Source: Rhizophagus irregularis (lineage: Eukaryota > Glomeromycota > Glomeromycetes > Glomerales > Glomeraceae). Taken from it: a stretch of DNA of 64,000 nt. Positions 46,218 to 59,200 of the stretch are shown here, piece by piece (position 1 is the first letter of the stretch; every line of letters starts with the position of its first letter). A program made the translations under genes and the position numbers. The DNA lies in the NCBI RefSeq assembly GCF_026210795.1, contig NC_089430.1, positions 372,001-436,000 on the forward strand. The letters run 5' to 3'. Below the pieces are notes generated by a model. That model was not told where the DNA came from. It was given only the letters and a program-made list of their open reading frames with translations, and did not search any database.

Positions 46218-48315
46218 CATATAGTTATATGTAAAAAAATATACTATTATTTTATTGCACCTTCTGAATTTTTTATTTCCTAAAAAAAGATAAAAAGTAT
46301 TATGGCAGCGAAAGTTATTAAATTTGTACAAATATTATAGTTAACTATGATTATTTGTTTGTTCATTAAATAGAATACTGACAGGTGAAGTCAAATCTTT
46401 GGATTGATATTAACTGCAAAATCAATTATCAATTTAATCTTATTACCTTTATTTTATAATCATTCTTTACAATTATAAAACTGTGAAGTATAAATCTACT
46501 TTAATCCTGTACATTAGACTACCACTTTAATGACCCTTTGAGATCCGAAATGATCTTCAACTATAGGGCAACTGGTGTAACAGAGGCTATATCACAAGGA
46601 TAATTAATTTAGTTATCAGAATTTACAATTACAAAACTATTATTAGAGAAATGTAGAACTATGTAAAGAAATTTATTTTAGAAATTTCGTTACAATAAAA
46701 TGGGAAATTTTTATTTTATTGGTCCTTTAATATCTTCTTTTTTTTTAACTTTAACCTTTATTAATATTGTATATTTATGCAATATAATTTATACATCCGT
46801 TAAGTAAAGTGTCTGTAAAATATATATATACCTTCCTTGCTAAAAAAAAATGTTAGTATACCACGAAAATCTAGCAGCAAATCTCTTAAGAGAAGATGTT
46901 AAGGGTACACCATAGGGGTATGTCAATAACGAATTTTTTGGCGAAACTAAACTCGACCCTGCTTTATCATCCCGTGACTAATTTCTCTAAATTTGTTTAC
47001 TCTATTCAACAGTTATTTCTTTTAATTTTTCCTAACGTAAACGTTACATTGTTCGAATTTGTTTGCTTATTTGAACGAAATATTTGCTTATTCGTTATCA
47101 GAGTCGTCTCTTCTTCCCTGCATTTTTTGTTTTCGTTCAATTTTTCTACAACCTTATCTTTTCCTTTGTTAATTATTTCTTCTTTGCAGCTGATCTTGGT
47201 AATTCAAGCACTAAATTCATTATTTAATTGGTTAAAATTTCCTACTACTTCCTTGGTTGGCATTGGAGAAACCACTGATATCTTGAGACTCGATAAAGCA
47301 TCTTCAAATGTTCATCCTCTAAAGGAGGCAGTGCATTTCGGTCTATTGTCTTTCAATATCTTGGCTTTTTAAAACTTCCATCTTTGCCAATGATTTCGTC
47401 TTGTTCTTTAATCTGCAAGCCTTTACTCAGGTCTTCATTCATGGCAGATTCGTATGTGGAGTTAAACAAATCTTGTTCATTATTAAAATACATTAACATA
47501 TATTTATTTTGTTAATTTTAATGATTTTAGCGAAATGGCCTCCATGATTTCGTCAGTATAATTTGCAATTCTATTCCATAAATTTGAAAAGCGGACATAA
47601 TAATTTGTGAATATAATAAAGTTTCCTAGTTGTAATAATCAAAAAGTACTGAAAATATATTAGTATGTCACAAATTAAGTGTGAAAAATATATCGTCAAC
47701 TTCTATAAATCAACTTAATTTTTTGCTCTTTTTAAAGATATCTATTAAACTTACAGTAAAATTTTCAATTATTAATTTTTAAGCTTTATTAGTAATATCC
47801 TTTTGATTTATCCTCAATATATTCACAACCTGTTCTAAATGATCATTATATATAGTATAAGTATAAATATTTAAGTTACTATAATAAAATAAAAATGATG
47901 AAAAATATCTAAAAACCTCTTCATTTGGGTAAGTATATTACTATATAATTCTTATTTTTTCTGTTAATAGAATTGTAAAAGTGTAACCTAAAATCTAATA
48001 TTTATAGCTCAAGAAAGCTATGATCGGAATGTCAATTATTTTGGCCAAAATTAACGTTAATGTTGGCCAAAATGATCAACATTCTGATCATTCAAGTGAG
48101 CCAAACGATTTTATTTTGATCTGCATTGTACAGTATGACAAATTTATTGAGTAAGTGTTATGCTTAAAGAAAAATGGCGTAATTATTATCACATGATTTC
48201 CAATTCGATTTAAATTTTGTGATAATCATCGCATATTTGTGTAATTGTTTTGACACCTTCTTTAATTAACACCGATTATTGTTTGTTTTTAAAAAAACAA
48301 AAAAAATCCTAAATC
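46218..48315. other. Duplication copy A, part 2, then spacer upstream of gene E
   Basis: 46218 to about 46530 aligns with about 59517-59790 and closes the duplicated segment. A block at about 46880-47480 is richer in G+C; its plus strand is open at 46896-47372 (158 codons, hydrophobic, no known motif), and I cannot assign it. The last several hundred bases hold the gene E promoter, including a paired GGCCAAAA motif near 48040-48075. Confidence 0.5.
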
Positions 48316-51300
48316 ATGTCATCTCAAAATGATATTATATGTGAAAGTTGTAATAAAATATATACAGATATTGATCATGAATGGTGTAAACCATGTGTAA
48401 TAAATAACTTAAAAAAAAATATCACGAACTGGACTAGTGGAAATGAAAATATTAATAATTTTATTCGAAAAATGCAATTAAAAATTAAAAAATATGATGA
48501 TATAATTGTTGAATGGATACCTTACAACCAATTTAATAATGTTAAACAAACAAACAAAGATGGTCTTGCTACAGCAATATGGAAGGATGGTTTATTAAAA
48601 TATGATGAAAAAGAAAGGAAACGTAAAAGATTATTTAATATAGAAGTTTCTTTAAAATGCTTGAACAATTCACAATCAAATGAGGTATGAAACTTCTATT
48701 TTTTTTGTAGTTTATTCTTAAAGTGCTTTTATTATAACAACCTTTTATATTAATAGGATGAGACATATTCCATTAAAGTAAATGAATATGATGATATTTT
48801 CAAAATATATGGAATATCCCAAAATCCAGATACAAAAAATTATATTATAGTACTTAATAATAGTTATTGCAAAGAATGTGGTGAAATATATACAAATGTA
48901 TGGGGAAAATGGTGTAAACCATGTGGAATAAATAATTTAAAACAAAATTTTACAAACTGGACTAGTGGGAATAAAAAAATTGACGAATTCATCCAAGAAA
49001 TGCAATTGTTAATTGAAAGTTATAATGATATAATTGTTGAATGGATACCTTATAACCAATTCAATAATGTTAAAAAAATAGGTAAAGATGGCTTTGATAT
49101 AGCAATATGGAAGAATGGTTCATTAAAATACAATTATGAAAAACTAAAATATGAAAGAGAACCTAATAAAGAAGTCACTTTAAAATGCTTGAATAATTCT
49201 CAAAATGTTATCAGTAACTTGCTAAATGAGGTATGAAACTTCTAATTTTTGTAATTTAATTCTTAAAAATACTTTATTTTAACAACTTTTATATTTAACA
49301 GGCTAAAGTATATTCCTATTATGAATATAATATTCCCAAAATATATGGAATATCCCAAAATCCAGGTACAAAAAATTATATTATAGTACTTAATAATAGT
49401 TATTGCAAAGAATGTGGTGAAATATATACAAATGTATGTGGAAAATGGTGTAAACCATGTAGAATAAATAATTTAAACCAAAATTTTACAAACTGCTGGA
49501 CTAGTGGGAATGAAAAAATTGATGAATTCATCCAAGAAATGCAATTGAAATTTGAAATATATGATGATATAATTGTTGAATGGATACCTTATAACCAATT
49601 CAATAATGTTAAAAAAATAGGTAAAGATGGCTTTGCTACAGCAATATGGAAGAATGGTTCATTAAAATACAATTATGAAGAAATAAAATATGAAAGAAAA
49701 CCTAATAAAGAAGTCACTTTAAAATGCTTGAATAATTCTCAAAATGTCATTAGTGGCTTGCTAAATGAGGTATAAAACTTCTAATTTTTGTAATTTAATT
49801 CTTAAAAATACTTTATTATAACAACTTTTATATTTAACAGGCTAAAGCATATTCCTAGTGCCTCGACCCGTATCCGGATCAATCCGGATTGATCCGGATT
49901 TTTTTTTTTTTCGGATATCCGGATTTTCACGGTTTTCATCCGGATTATAAACCGGATGAAAAATATCCGGTTTGACCCGGAATCCGGATGAAATTTTTAT
50001 TATTTTTTTTTTATTAATAATAATTTTGCTGATCCATAAAGATCTATATCTAAATGATATTATGGCTAATTATTTTTGCGCCTAATACCAATTTTTTTAT
50101 TAAAATTTATTAAATTTATATTTGTTATATTAAACTTTTTAATACAGTAAGTTTAAGAAGATTTTTCAATTATAATTTATTTATTGAAGTTTGTATCAGA
50201 TTTGTTTATTTAAATTTATACATTAACAAATAACAAATAATTTTAGATTTCACATTCAAACGTTCAAAAGAAAAAAAACTTTATATTATTTTTGTTAAAA
50301 CAAAATAATAATTATTGTTTTAAATGAAAAATTGTTCAATATTATAAATTTATATAATTATAACGACTTTTTTAAAAAATTAAAACTAGTGTTATATAAT
50401 TTGATTCAAATGATTCTTTAATTTTTGAAAGAAGAAACAAATCCTTAAAAAATTGCCTTACTAACCCAACACATCTATTTATAGTAATCTTTAGCTGTAT
50501 ATAAAAATATCTTGTTTAAAATTTCATAATTAGTTAATTTACAAAGAAATGTTAAACAATAGTCTGAGACAATGCTGAAATAATATGAAATTGTTTTAAA
50601 GAAAAGTATTTAATGAAATTGGAATTATGTAAATTTCGTGGTCTTGGATAATTTTGGCCAAATTTGTAATTCTGGCCGAAATTAAAATCACGTGACACCG
50701 GAAAAATAGTTTAGCCACCGGGCAAAAAATTTTTTATCGGCTGGCATGAAAATTTAATGTTACACAATTTGTAATTCTGGCCGGCGTTATGAATTCTGGC
50801 CAGAATTATTGCCGATCATTTGTAAATCCAATCCGGTTTCCGGTTTCTATCCGGATTATCTGATCCGGATTCAAAATCCGGGTCAATCCGGATATAATCC
50901 GGATTTTTTTTTTGTGTAATCCGGATGACGGTTTTCATCCGGGTCGAAGCACTACATATTCCATTAAAGTAAATGAATGTAATATTCCTAAAATATATGG
51001 AATATCCCAAAATCCAGATACAAATGATTATATTATAGTATTTAATAATAATAGTTGTTGCAAAGAATGTGGTGAAACATATACAGATATATGTAGAAAA
51101 TGGTGTAAACCATGTAGAATAAATAATTTAAAACAAAATTTTACAAACTGGACTAGTGGGAATAAAAAAATTGACGAATTCATCCAAGAAATGCAATTGT
51201 TAATTGAAAGTCATAATGATATAATTGTTGAATGGATACCTTATAACCAATTCAATAATGTTAAAAAAATAGGTAAAGATGGCTTTGCTACAGCAATATA

Positions 51301-54300
51301 GAAGAATGGTTCATTAAAATACAATTATGAAAAAATAAAATATGAAAGAGAACCTAATAAAGAAGTCACTTTAAAATGCTTGAATAATTCTCAAAATGTT
51401 ATCAGTAACTTGCTAAATGAGGTATAAAACTTCTAATTTTTGTAATTTAATTCTTAAAAATACTTTATTATAACAACTTTTATATTTAACAGGCTAAAGT
51501 ATATTCCTATTATGAATATAATATTCTTAAAACATATGGAATATCCCAAAATCCAGATACAAATGATTATATTATAGTACTTAATAATAGTTATTGTGAA
51601 GAATGTGGTAAAATATATACAGATATAGAAGCTAAATGGTGTAAACCATGTCAAATAAATAATTTAAAACAAAATTTTACAAACTGGACTAGTGGAAATG
51701 AAAAAATTGATGATTTCATTCAAGAAATGCAATTGAAAATTGAAAGTTATGATGATATAATTGTTGAATGGATACCTTATAACCAATTTAATACTATTAA
51801 AGAAATAAGCTTTTCTAAAGCATATTTAGCAATATGGAAGAATGGTTCATTAGAATATAATAAAGAAATAAATTATGAAAGAGAACCTGATAAAGAAGTC
51901 ACTTTAAAATGCTTGAATAATTCTCAAAATGTCATTAGTGGCTTGCTAAATGAGGTATAAAACTTCTAATTTTTGTAATTTAATCCTTAAAAATACTTTA
52001 TTATAACAACTTTTATATTTAACAGGCTAAAGCATATTCCATTAAAGTAAATGAATGTAATATTCCTAAAATATATGGAATATCCCAAAATCCAGATACA
52101 AAAAATTATATTATAGTACTTAATAATAGTTGTTGCAAAGAATGTGGTGAAATATATACAAATGTATGGGGAAAATGGTGTGAACCATGTGGAATAAATA
52201 ATTTAAAACAAAATTTTACAAACTGGACTAGTGGGAATAAAAAAATTGACGAATTCATCCAAGAAATGCAATTGTTAATTGAAAGTCATAATGATATAAT
52301 TGTTGAATGGATACCTTATAACCAATTCAATAATGTTAAAAAAATAGGTAAAGATGGCTTTGATATAGCAATATGGAAGAATGGTTCATTAAAATACAAT
52401 TATGAAAAACTAAAATATGAAAGAGAACCTAATAAAGAAGTCACTTTAAAATGCTTGAATAATTCTCAAAATGTTATCAGTAACTTGCTAAATGAGGTAT
52501 GAAACTTCTAATTTTTGTAATTTAATTCTTAAAAATACTTTATTTTAACAACTTTTATATTTAACAGGCTAAAGTATATTCCTATTATGAATATAATATT
52601 CCCAAAATATATGGAATATCCCAAAATCCAGATACAAATGATTATATTATAGTATTTAATAATAATAGTTGTTGCAAAGAATGTGGTGAAATATATACAG
52701 ATATATGTAGAAAATGGTGTGAACCATGTAGAATAAATAATTTAAAACAAAATTTTACAAACTGGACTAGTGGGAATAAAAAAATTGACGAATTCATCCA
52801 AGAAATGCAATTGTTAATTGAAAGTCATAATGATATAATTGTTGAATGGATACCTTATAACCAATTCAATAATGTTAAAAAAATAGGTAAAGATGGCTTT
52901 GATATAGCAATATGGAAGAATGGTTCATTAGAATACAATTATGAAAAAATAAAATATGAAAGAGAACCTAATAAAGAAGTCACTTTAAAATGCTTGAATA
53001 ATTCTCAAAATGTTATCAGTAACTTGCTAAATAAGGTATGAAACTTCTAATTTTTGTAATTTAATCCTTTAAAATACTTTATTATAACAACTTTTATATT
53101 TAACAGGCTAAAGCATATTCCATTAAAGTAAATGAATGTAATATTCCGAAAATATATGGAATATCCCAAAATCCAGATACAAATGATTATATTATAGTAT
53201 TTAATAATAATAGTTTTTGCAAAGAATGTGGTGAAATATATACAGATATATGGAGAAAATGGTGTAAACCATGTCAAATAAATAATTTGAAACAAAATTT
53301 TACAAACTGGACTAGTGGAAATAAAATAATTGATGAATTCATTCAAGAAACGCAATTGAAAATTAAAAGTCATAATGATATAATTGTTGAATGGATACCT
53401 TATAACCAATTTAATACTATTAAAGAAATAAGCTTTTCTAAAGCATATTTAGCAATATGGAAGAATGGGAAGAATGGTTCATTAGAATATAATGATTATG
53501 AAAGAGAACCTGATAAGGAAGTCACTTTAAAATGCTTGAATAATTCTCAAAATGTCATTAATGACTTGCTAAATGAGGTATAAAACTTTTAATTTTTGTA
53601 ATTTAATTCTATCTTAAAAATACATTATTATAACAACTTTTATATTTAACAGGCTAAGACATATTCCATTAAAGTAGATGAATGCAATATTCCTAAAATA
53701 TATGGGATATCCCAAAATTCAGATACAAATGATTATATCATAGTACTTAATAATAGTTATTGTAAAGAATGTGGTAAAATATATACAGATATAGGAGCTA
53801 AATGGTGTAAACCATGTCAAATTAATGGTTTAAAACAAAATTTTGTAAATTGGACTAGTGGAAATGAAAAAATTAACAATTTTATTCAAAAAATGCAATT
53901 AAAAATCAACAATTATAATGATATAATTGTTGAATGGATACCATATTACCAGCTTATTAGTATTAAAGAAATAGGTAAAGGTGGATTTGCTACAGTCTAT
54001 TTAGCAGTATGGAAAGATGGTCCATTAAATTATAATAAAAGGGAATACAAAAGGGTAACTAGTAATAAAGAAGTTGCTTTAAAATGCTTACATAATTCAC
54101 AAAATATTACTAATGAATTTTTAAATGAGGTATGAAATTTATTTGTTTAGGCTTCATTAAACACTTCTGAATAATGATTGTTTTTACTTTTTGATAGGTT
54201 AATGCATACTCTATTAGTATTAATAATGGAATTCTCAAAATATTTGGTATATCTCAAAATCCAGATACAAATAACTATATTATTGTACTTGAATATGTAG

Positions 54301-55067
54301 ATGGTGGAAATTTTAATAATTACAATAATTACATCAGTAGGAATTACACTTGGAATGAAAAATTGGTTGTACTAAGTAAAATTGGTAAAGGTCTTAAAAT
54401 AATTCATGAAAATAAAGTAGTTCACCGCGATTTCCATACAGGAAATATATTGGTATCAATTAATAATAATAGTTATTATTATATATCTGAAAATCATTCA
54501 AGTAATATATATATTTCAGATATGGGATTATGTGGAGAAGTCAGTAATATAGACAAAACAAAAATTTATGGAGTCATGCCATTTGTAGCTCCTGAAGTAT
54601 TAAGAGGAAAACCATATAGCCAAGCAGCAGATGTATATAGTTTTGGTATGATTATGTATTATATTGCAACTGGAAGACAACCTTTTGCCAATTGTGCTCA
54701 TGATAGTGTTTTGGTATTAAATATATGTAATGGAATTAGACCTGAAATAAATGAACAAGAAGCACCAAAATTTTATATTGATTTAATGAAAAATTGTTGG
54801 GATGAAGATCAAGATAAGAGACCAAGTGCTATTGAAATAGTAAAATTGGTCAATGATCCTTATTGTTCTGTTATAGATGAAGAAATTAAAAAGCAAATTG
54901 AAAAAGCAGAAGAATATAAAAGAACAAATTTTTTGTCTACTAGAAATAGTCAATCAATTCATCCACAAGCTTGTTATACTTCTCGATTACTCAATCCATT
55001 TACACAAGATCTTTCAAAAGATGATACTAGTTGTACTGAATGTTTAGATTGCGTTATTATTGATTGA
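48316..55067 (+). CDS. Gene E: modular kinase, tandem N-lobe modules plus one catalytic domain
   Basis: Exons: 48316-48684, 48757-49230, 49302-49769, (damaged 49841-51421), 51493-51954, 52026-52496, 52568-53035, 53107-53577, 53653-54129, 54198-55067. All introns are phase 0 and most are exactly 71 nt. Skipping the damaged exon leaves an open frame of about 1509 residues. Exon 1 starts MSSQNDIICESCNKIY and has a full ribbon (CESC...WCKPC), NWTSGNENIN and VEWIPYNQF. The last module has the only intact loop, GKGGFATVYLAVW, with VALKCLHNS. The final exon has FGISQNPDTNNYIIVLEYVDGG, HRDFHTGN, DMG for DFG, PFVAPEV, ADVYSFGMIMYYIATG, NCWDEDQDKRPS and a QACYTSRLLN tail. One active kinase carrying a string of pseudo-N-lobes is inferred. 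No membrane anchor is seen, unlike gene C. Confidence 0.8.
49841..51421 (+). pseudogene. Damaged module exon of gene E
   Basis: The exon begins normally (GCT AAA GCA TAT TCC) but is interrupted after 15 nt by a 1.1-kb element. Downstream, the Trp codon of the AIWKNG motif is TAG (51299-51301). The remaining module and its 3' splice donor are otherwise normal. Because both flanking introns are phase 0, skipping it would keep gene E in frame. Confidence 0.88.
49856..50954. mobile_element. hAT-like non-autonomous element (1099 bp)
   Basis: The ends are TAGTGCCTCGACCCG and, read inward, TAGTGCTTCGACCCG (15 bp, one mismatch). They are flanked by the exact 8-bp duplication CATATTCC (49848-49855, 50955-50962). 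An 8-bp target site and a terminal YARNG-type pentamer (TAGTG) fit hAT. Both subterminal regions are packed with ATCCGGAT motifs in both orientations, likely transposase-binding sites. There is no transposase frame. The sibling exon at 52026 gives the empty-site sequence. Confidence 0.92.
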
Positions 55068-55400
55068 ACTGAAGCTATTATAAATTACTATTATTTACTT
55101 ATTTTTATTGAAAACTTATTAAATTACAAATCATTTTATAGGTAGGTTATCGAACAAATGAAAATAAATCAATTAGAACATGCATCTGCACCAAATAGAA
55201 AATACATTTTATGAAGTTTCATCTAAGAAAAAAGTGATGATTATAAATATAAAAGGTTGTAACACAGTTGTGATAAACTCATTTTCTAACTATAATTTGA
55301 TACTAAATTCCTTATATCAGATAAGATGCAACAAACTTAAGCCTAATATTACTATTAATACAAATTTTATAATTAGGATATTATTTTTTTTTGTTGATAT
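55068..55400. repeat. 3' flank of gene E (duplication copy B, first part)
   Basis: This non-coding flank aligns with 43410-43660. It shows that the sequence following the LTR in copy A originally followed the kinase stop codon directly. Confidence 0.75.
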
Positions 55401-56279
55401 TGTTACGCGAATTTTTGCGCATGTGATTTCCGATATTATATGGTGATCCGATGAAATTCGGTACATTTGTGTACATGTCGATTTCCGATGTTATGAGACG
55501 ATTTACGCCGATATATGATAGTTGCTGATTTGTGTATATCGGTTAACTATATTAAAGATATTGATTTTAATTGATAGATTTACTTATATATCGTTTTTAT
55601 AGTTATTTTATTTTATTTAGATAATTTATTTATATTATTTATTTTCTTTATTTGTATTGTTTATATATAAGATTTTATTAGAAGTTATTGTAGGGAAATT
55701 AGCTCAATAGTAATTAACCGTCTAAAATTATCATTTGTACTTTATTAAAAGTGGCTTATAATCGTATTGTAATTGTATTGATATATTACGAATCAATAAC
55801 CCATCAATAGACATCTATAGATTAGATTTTGCCTTGATGACAGGAAAAAGAGATGACGGTTAGATAAAATAAGATATAAATACACCTTCCGCCAACTCTT
55901 TGATAGAGTAGTTATCTCATAGCTATTTTTCTGTAGTTATTTTGTCATTAAATATCTTTAAGATATATTTCCTATCCCTTTCTGTCACTTTTTATCACTT
56001 TGTTGTAAAGATCCGAATTTACACCTGTTTAATAAAATCGTTATATTTGGTCAATATTACACGTTGTTTCTAACAGTCATATAACAGTTGTTGTTATAAC
56101 CATTGCGTATTATTTTCATTTATCGTATTTATAGTGTTTACCTTGACGATTCTTAACGAACAATACCGGAAGTACCTTGGATAGGTAGTATTGAGTAAGA
56201 ATTTTGTTGGTATTCGTGTAGTTATACGATATAAGTCATCCGCCATTCGTCCCTTAATTACCGTCATTATTCGGTAACA
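55401..56279. mobile_element. Solo LTR (copy B, 879 bp)
   Basis: It begins TGTTACGCGA and ends TTCGGTAACA (TG...CA with short inverted ends), flanked by the 4-bp duplication ATAT (55397-55400, 56280-56283). The uninterrupted site, TTGTTGATATCATTG, is present in copy A near 43656. It belongs to the same family as the split LTR at 35622-43402 but was inserted independently at a different position. Confidence 0.88.
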
Positions 56280-56283
56280 ATAT

Positions 56284-59200
56284 CATTATATTTTGTTCAA
56301 CACTAATTATAGAGTACTGTATATGTAATATTTTTTTTACATAAATAAAAAAATTAGTTTGTAATTGAACAAATTAAATATAAGTTTTGAAAATATTATT
56401 ACTAACTGTAATTTTATGTGATTAAAATTTAGAAATAAGTTAATAATAAATATAAATGGTAATTATCAATTTTTTTAAACCTATTATTGACGAATTATTA
56501 CTAATAATAGATTCAATAGTGTATTTATTGCTAACATTTTCTTTCAAAATAACAAATTTTCTTATTATGCGGTTATATTTCGTATATCAAAATTATTATA
56601 CACTTAATTATTTAATTACAGATAAACATAGTGTCTCTTTATTAAAGATTTGGTTATGAAAATATTGTGACAATACTTATCAAGACGGAATGCAAAAAAT
56701 TGACACTGTAATTTATAAAAATATGGTATACAATTTAAAATATATAATTTAACCTAGGCTGGGACTTTATCAATACTCTAATCAAAAAGAAAGAATTTGT
56801 TAAACTCTCGCCATACAATAAAATTATTATCTAGATTTTATAGGACCCCGAAATATATATGTAGAGGTCAGGTCCAGAAGTGGTCCAAAATACGCATTCT
56901 TTCAGGGCCGGAATTACGATAATTTCAGCCATTATCTAAATTAGGAAATATTATTTTGGCTGGGATTATCCATAAAAGGAATGATCTACATGATTTTTTT
57001 GACTCATTATACGCAAACTCTGACCTGACCCTTTTATGTATATTTCGGGGTCCTGATTTTATTCTTTTATTGCTAATTAAAGGTAATAAATAAATATTTA
57101 ACAACTATATTAATATGCTTTGAATTATATAATATGTTTAAAAAAAATCATATATATAAAATATATTAATGTTTTTTTCTAATTATCACTGTTTTGCAAG
57201 TTCTCTTTATACGATATTTACTTGAAAAAAATTGGAGAAACTATAGTCCGGAAGCCAATATAACTTTCAACAGTATATATAAGCTTTAATTAAATTTAAT
57301 TAAAGAATAAAAATTTAACAAAATTCTCATTATAAGTATCTTTTTGTAAATGTTTACCATAATAAAAAACTAAAATGATGCCGATTCAGATAATTTGGAA
57401 GCGAATGTACTTTGTACAAGCAAAAAAAAATATGTAGTATGAGAATTAAGTTATTTAAATTGTTAGATAAATTATACAAAATTAATACGTAATTTCATAT
57501 AAAATTGCTTTGATGTGTTTATTAAAATATCAAATAAGAATATAGTGACAGAGAAATTTTTTATAAACTCATGACTAATTAGATGAAATTAAACCGAATC
57601 TATAACTAAGGTGATTTATAATGATATTAAAAAGAGCTATTATAATTAAGTAGCTATCTAAAAGTAATAAAATATTTCACTTTCTTTAAAATTTGAATAG
57701 TAAAATTCGCCTAACTTTAAAATCAATAATAAAATTATAATCACTTAAATTTCTTTAAAATATTATAGGAAAAAAAAGAAATAAATTTAAACCAAAGTTT
57801 TTACTTTTGGAAAATATTTCAAAGTATGGTTGTGAAACGGAACAATTCTTTATTTTTGGCTGAGTCTATAGTATTTTTCGATATAATGCATTTGTAATCC
57901 AATTCCATTTCCATCATAATTTGAACACGAAATCCTGAAACTATACTTATAATCCTGACGGTATAATATCCCGATATTCACCCGTAGTTACTTCTCGAAA
58001 AATCAAAATATCGAAATGTTATAATCCCAACACTTCATAAGTCCGAAATTCAAAATACGGAAAAGAAAAATCTTGAGATCGGTATTATGGTGGTACGGGA
58101 TTACGACATTAATTTCGAGATTATGGCATTTGGATTAAGATTTCGTCGGATTTTGAGTGTCTGGATTTAGGATGACGGGATACAGAGTCCACAAAATTAA
58201 TAGTGATTCTTTCAAAATCAGTTTATATATTTTCTTTTTAAGGTTTAATATTTGGTATACCATTAGAAAGGTAATTGAGAGTTCGTAGAGTAAACTTATA
58301 TTCTTTACGTCACTCTCTTTATAAATGTACTGAATTTCTGTATGGTACATAACAAATAATGATCAAATTATTACAACATTATGCAACAAGCCCAAAAGCA
58401 TTTTCAAGTAATGAATTGTAACATCTTGATTTTTGAATTTTTGAAGATTTTAAAATCATTAAACATATTTTAATTAAAATAATTAATAATTAATCATATT
58501 GATCGCAGATAAAAATTACCCTTTAGTGTAAAAAGGATTAAATGATTTTTTATTACTATTTTTAAATTAATTATTGCAAACGGGAACTTTTAAAATTATA
58601 AGATAGATTCATGATTTATTATTATTATTTTTAAATTCTTCACTAGAAGGATTTTTATGAATCTCAAGATGCGATTTGTAGTTTGACAAAAAGTTGTTTT
58701 TCATATGTGTGCGTATTAACAGATATTTACACACTACTAAGTGTCTTCCGCTACATCATGTATCCTCCACTATGCTTTGTATCTTCCGCTATGCTTTGTA
58801 TTAAAAAATCATGACGTTTAGTAAAGATAATCGATGTAATTATTATAACTGTTAAAATGAATTTGACAAATTTCTTTTAAAATATTTGATTAAAACATTA
58901 TTACGTATGAAAGTTTACAATAACAAAATGATTCGGATTTTTTTATTTCGAAAGAATTGGTATTATGAAATTCTTAAAAGCAATATTTAGGGCGAAACTA
59001 AATTATTTAGTCTACCAATTAGGTAACTATTTACCCAATTCAAACCTCAGCTTTAAGTATATCTAGAAATCATAGATAATAACGTTGTAAGCTTGCTGCC
59101 AATGTTTAACACTATATTAAAAGAAGGCAAAGCCAGTTTTTATTTGTAAATTTTTTGGAAAATTATTCTATTTTTAATAACTTTTGTCTTCCTTGGTGTC

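Larger units (their letters stand above)
48757..54129 (+). repeat. Tandem exon array in gene E (8 units, period about 533-546 bp)
   Basis: Units start at 48757, 49302, 49841, 51493, 52026, 52568, 53107 and 53653. Each has KIYGISQNPDTxxYIIVL, then CKECGEIYT and WCKPC (a four-Cys ribbon), NFTNWTSGN, VEWIPYNQFN, a loop remnant, AIWKNGSL and EVTLKCLNNSQN. Loop remnants are IGKDGFDIAIW or IGKDGFATAIW in most units and EISFSKAYLAIW in the 51493 and 53107 units. The unit at 53653 is intact. The 48757 and 52026 units are near-identical over their second half, and the 51493 and 53107 units resemble each other, showing exchange between non-adjacent copies. Confidence 0.9.

Noticed and set aside
50912-51301. 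A separate gene starting inside the hAT-like element
   Set aside because: The open frame joins element sequence to the broken module exon by chance and ends at the nonsense codon; the true unit is the interrupted exon.
22114-54129. Reading the regular exon arrays as CRISPR-like repeats
   Set aside because: Units are about 500 bp coding exons with splice sites and conserved kinase motifs, not short repeats with unique spacers.
56456-56659. 67-codon frame in the duplicated flank
   Set aside because: Copy A at about 43840-44040 carries the same region with disruptive differences, so conservation as protein is not supported.
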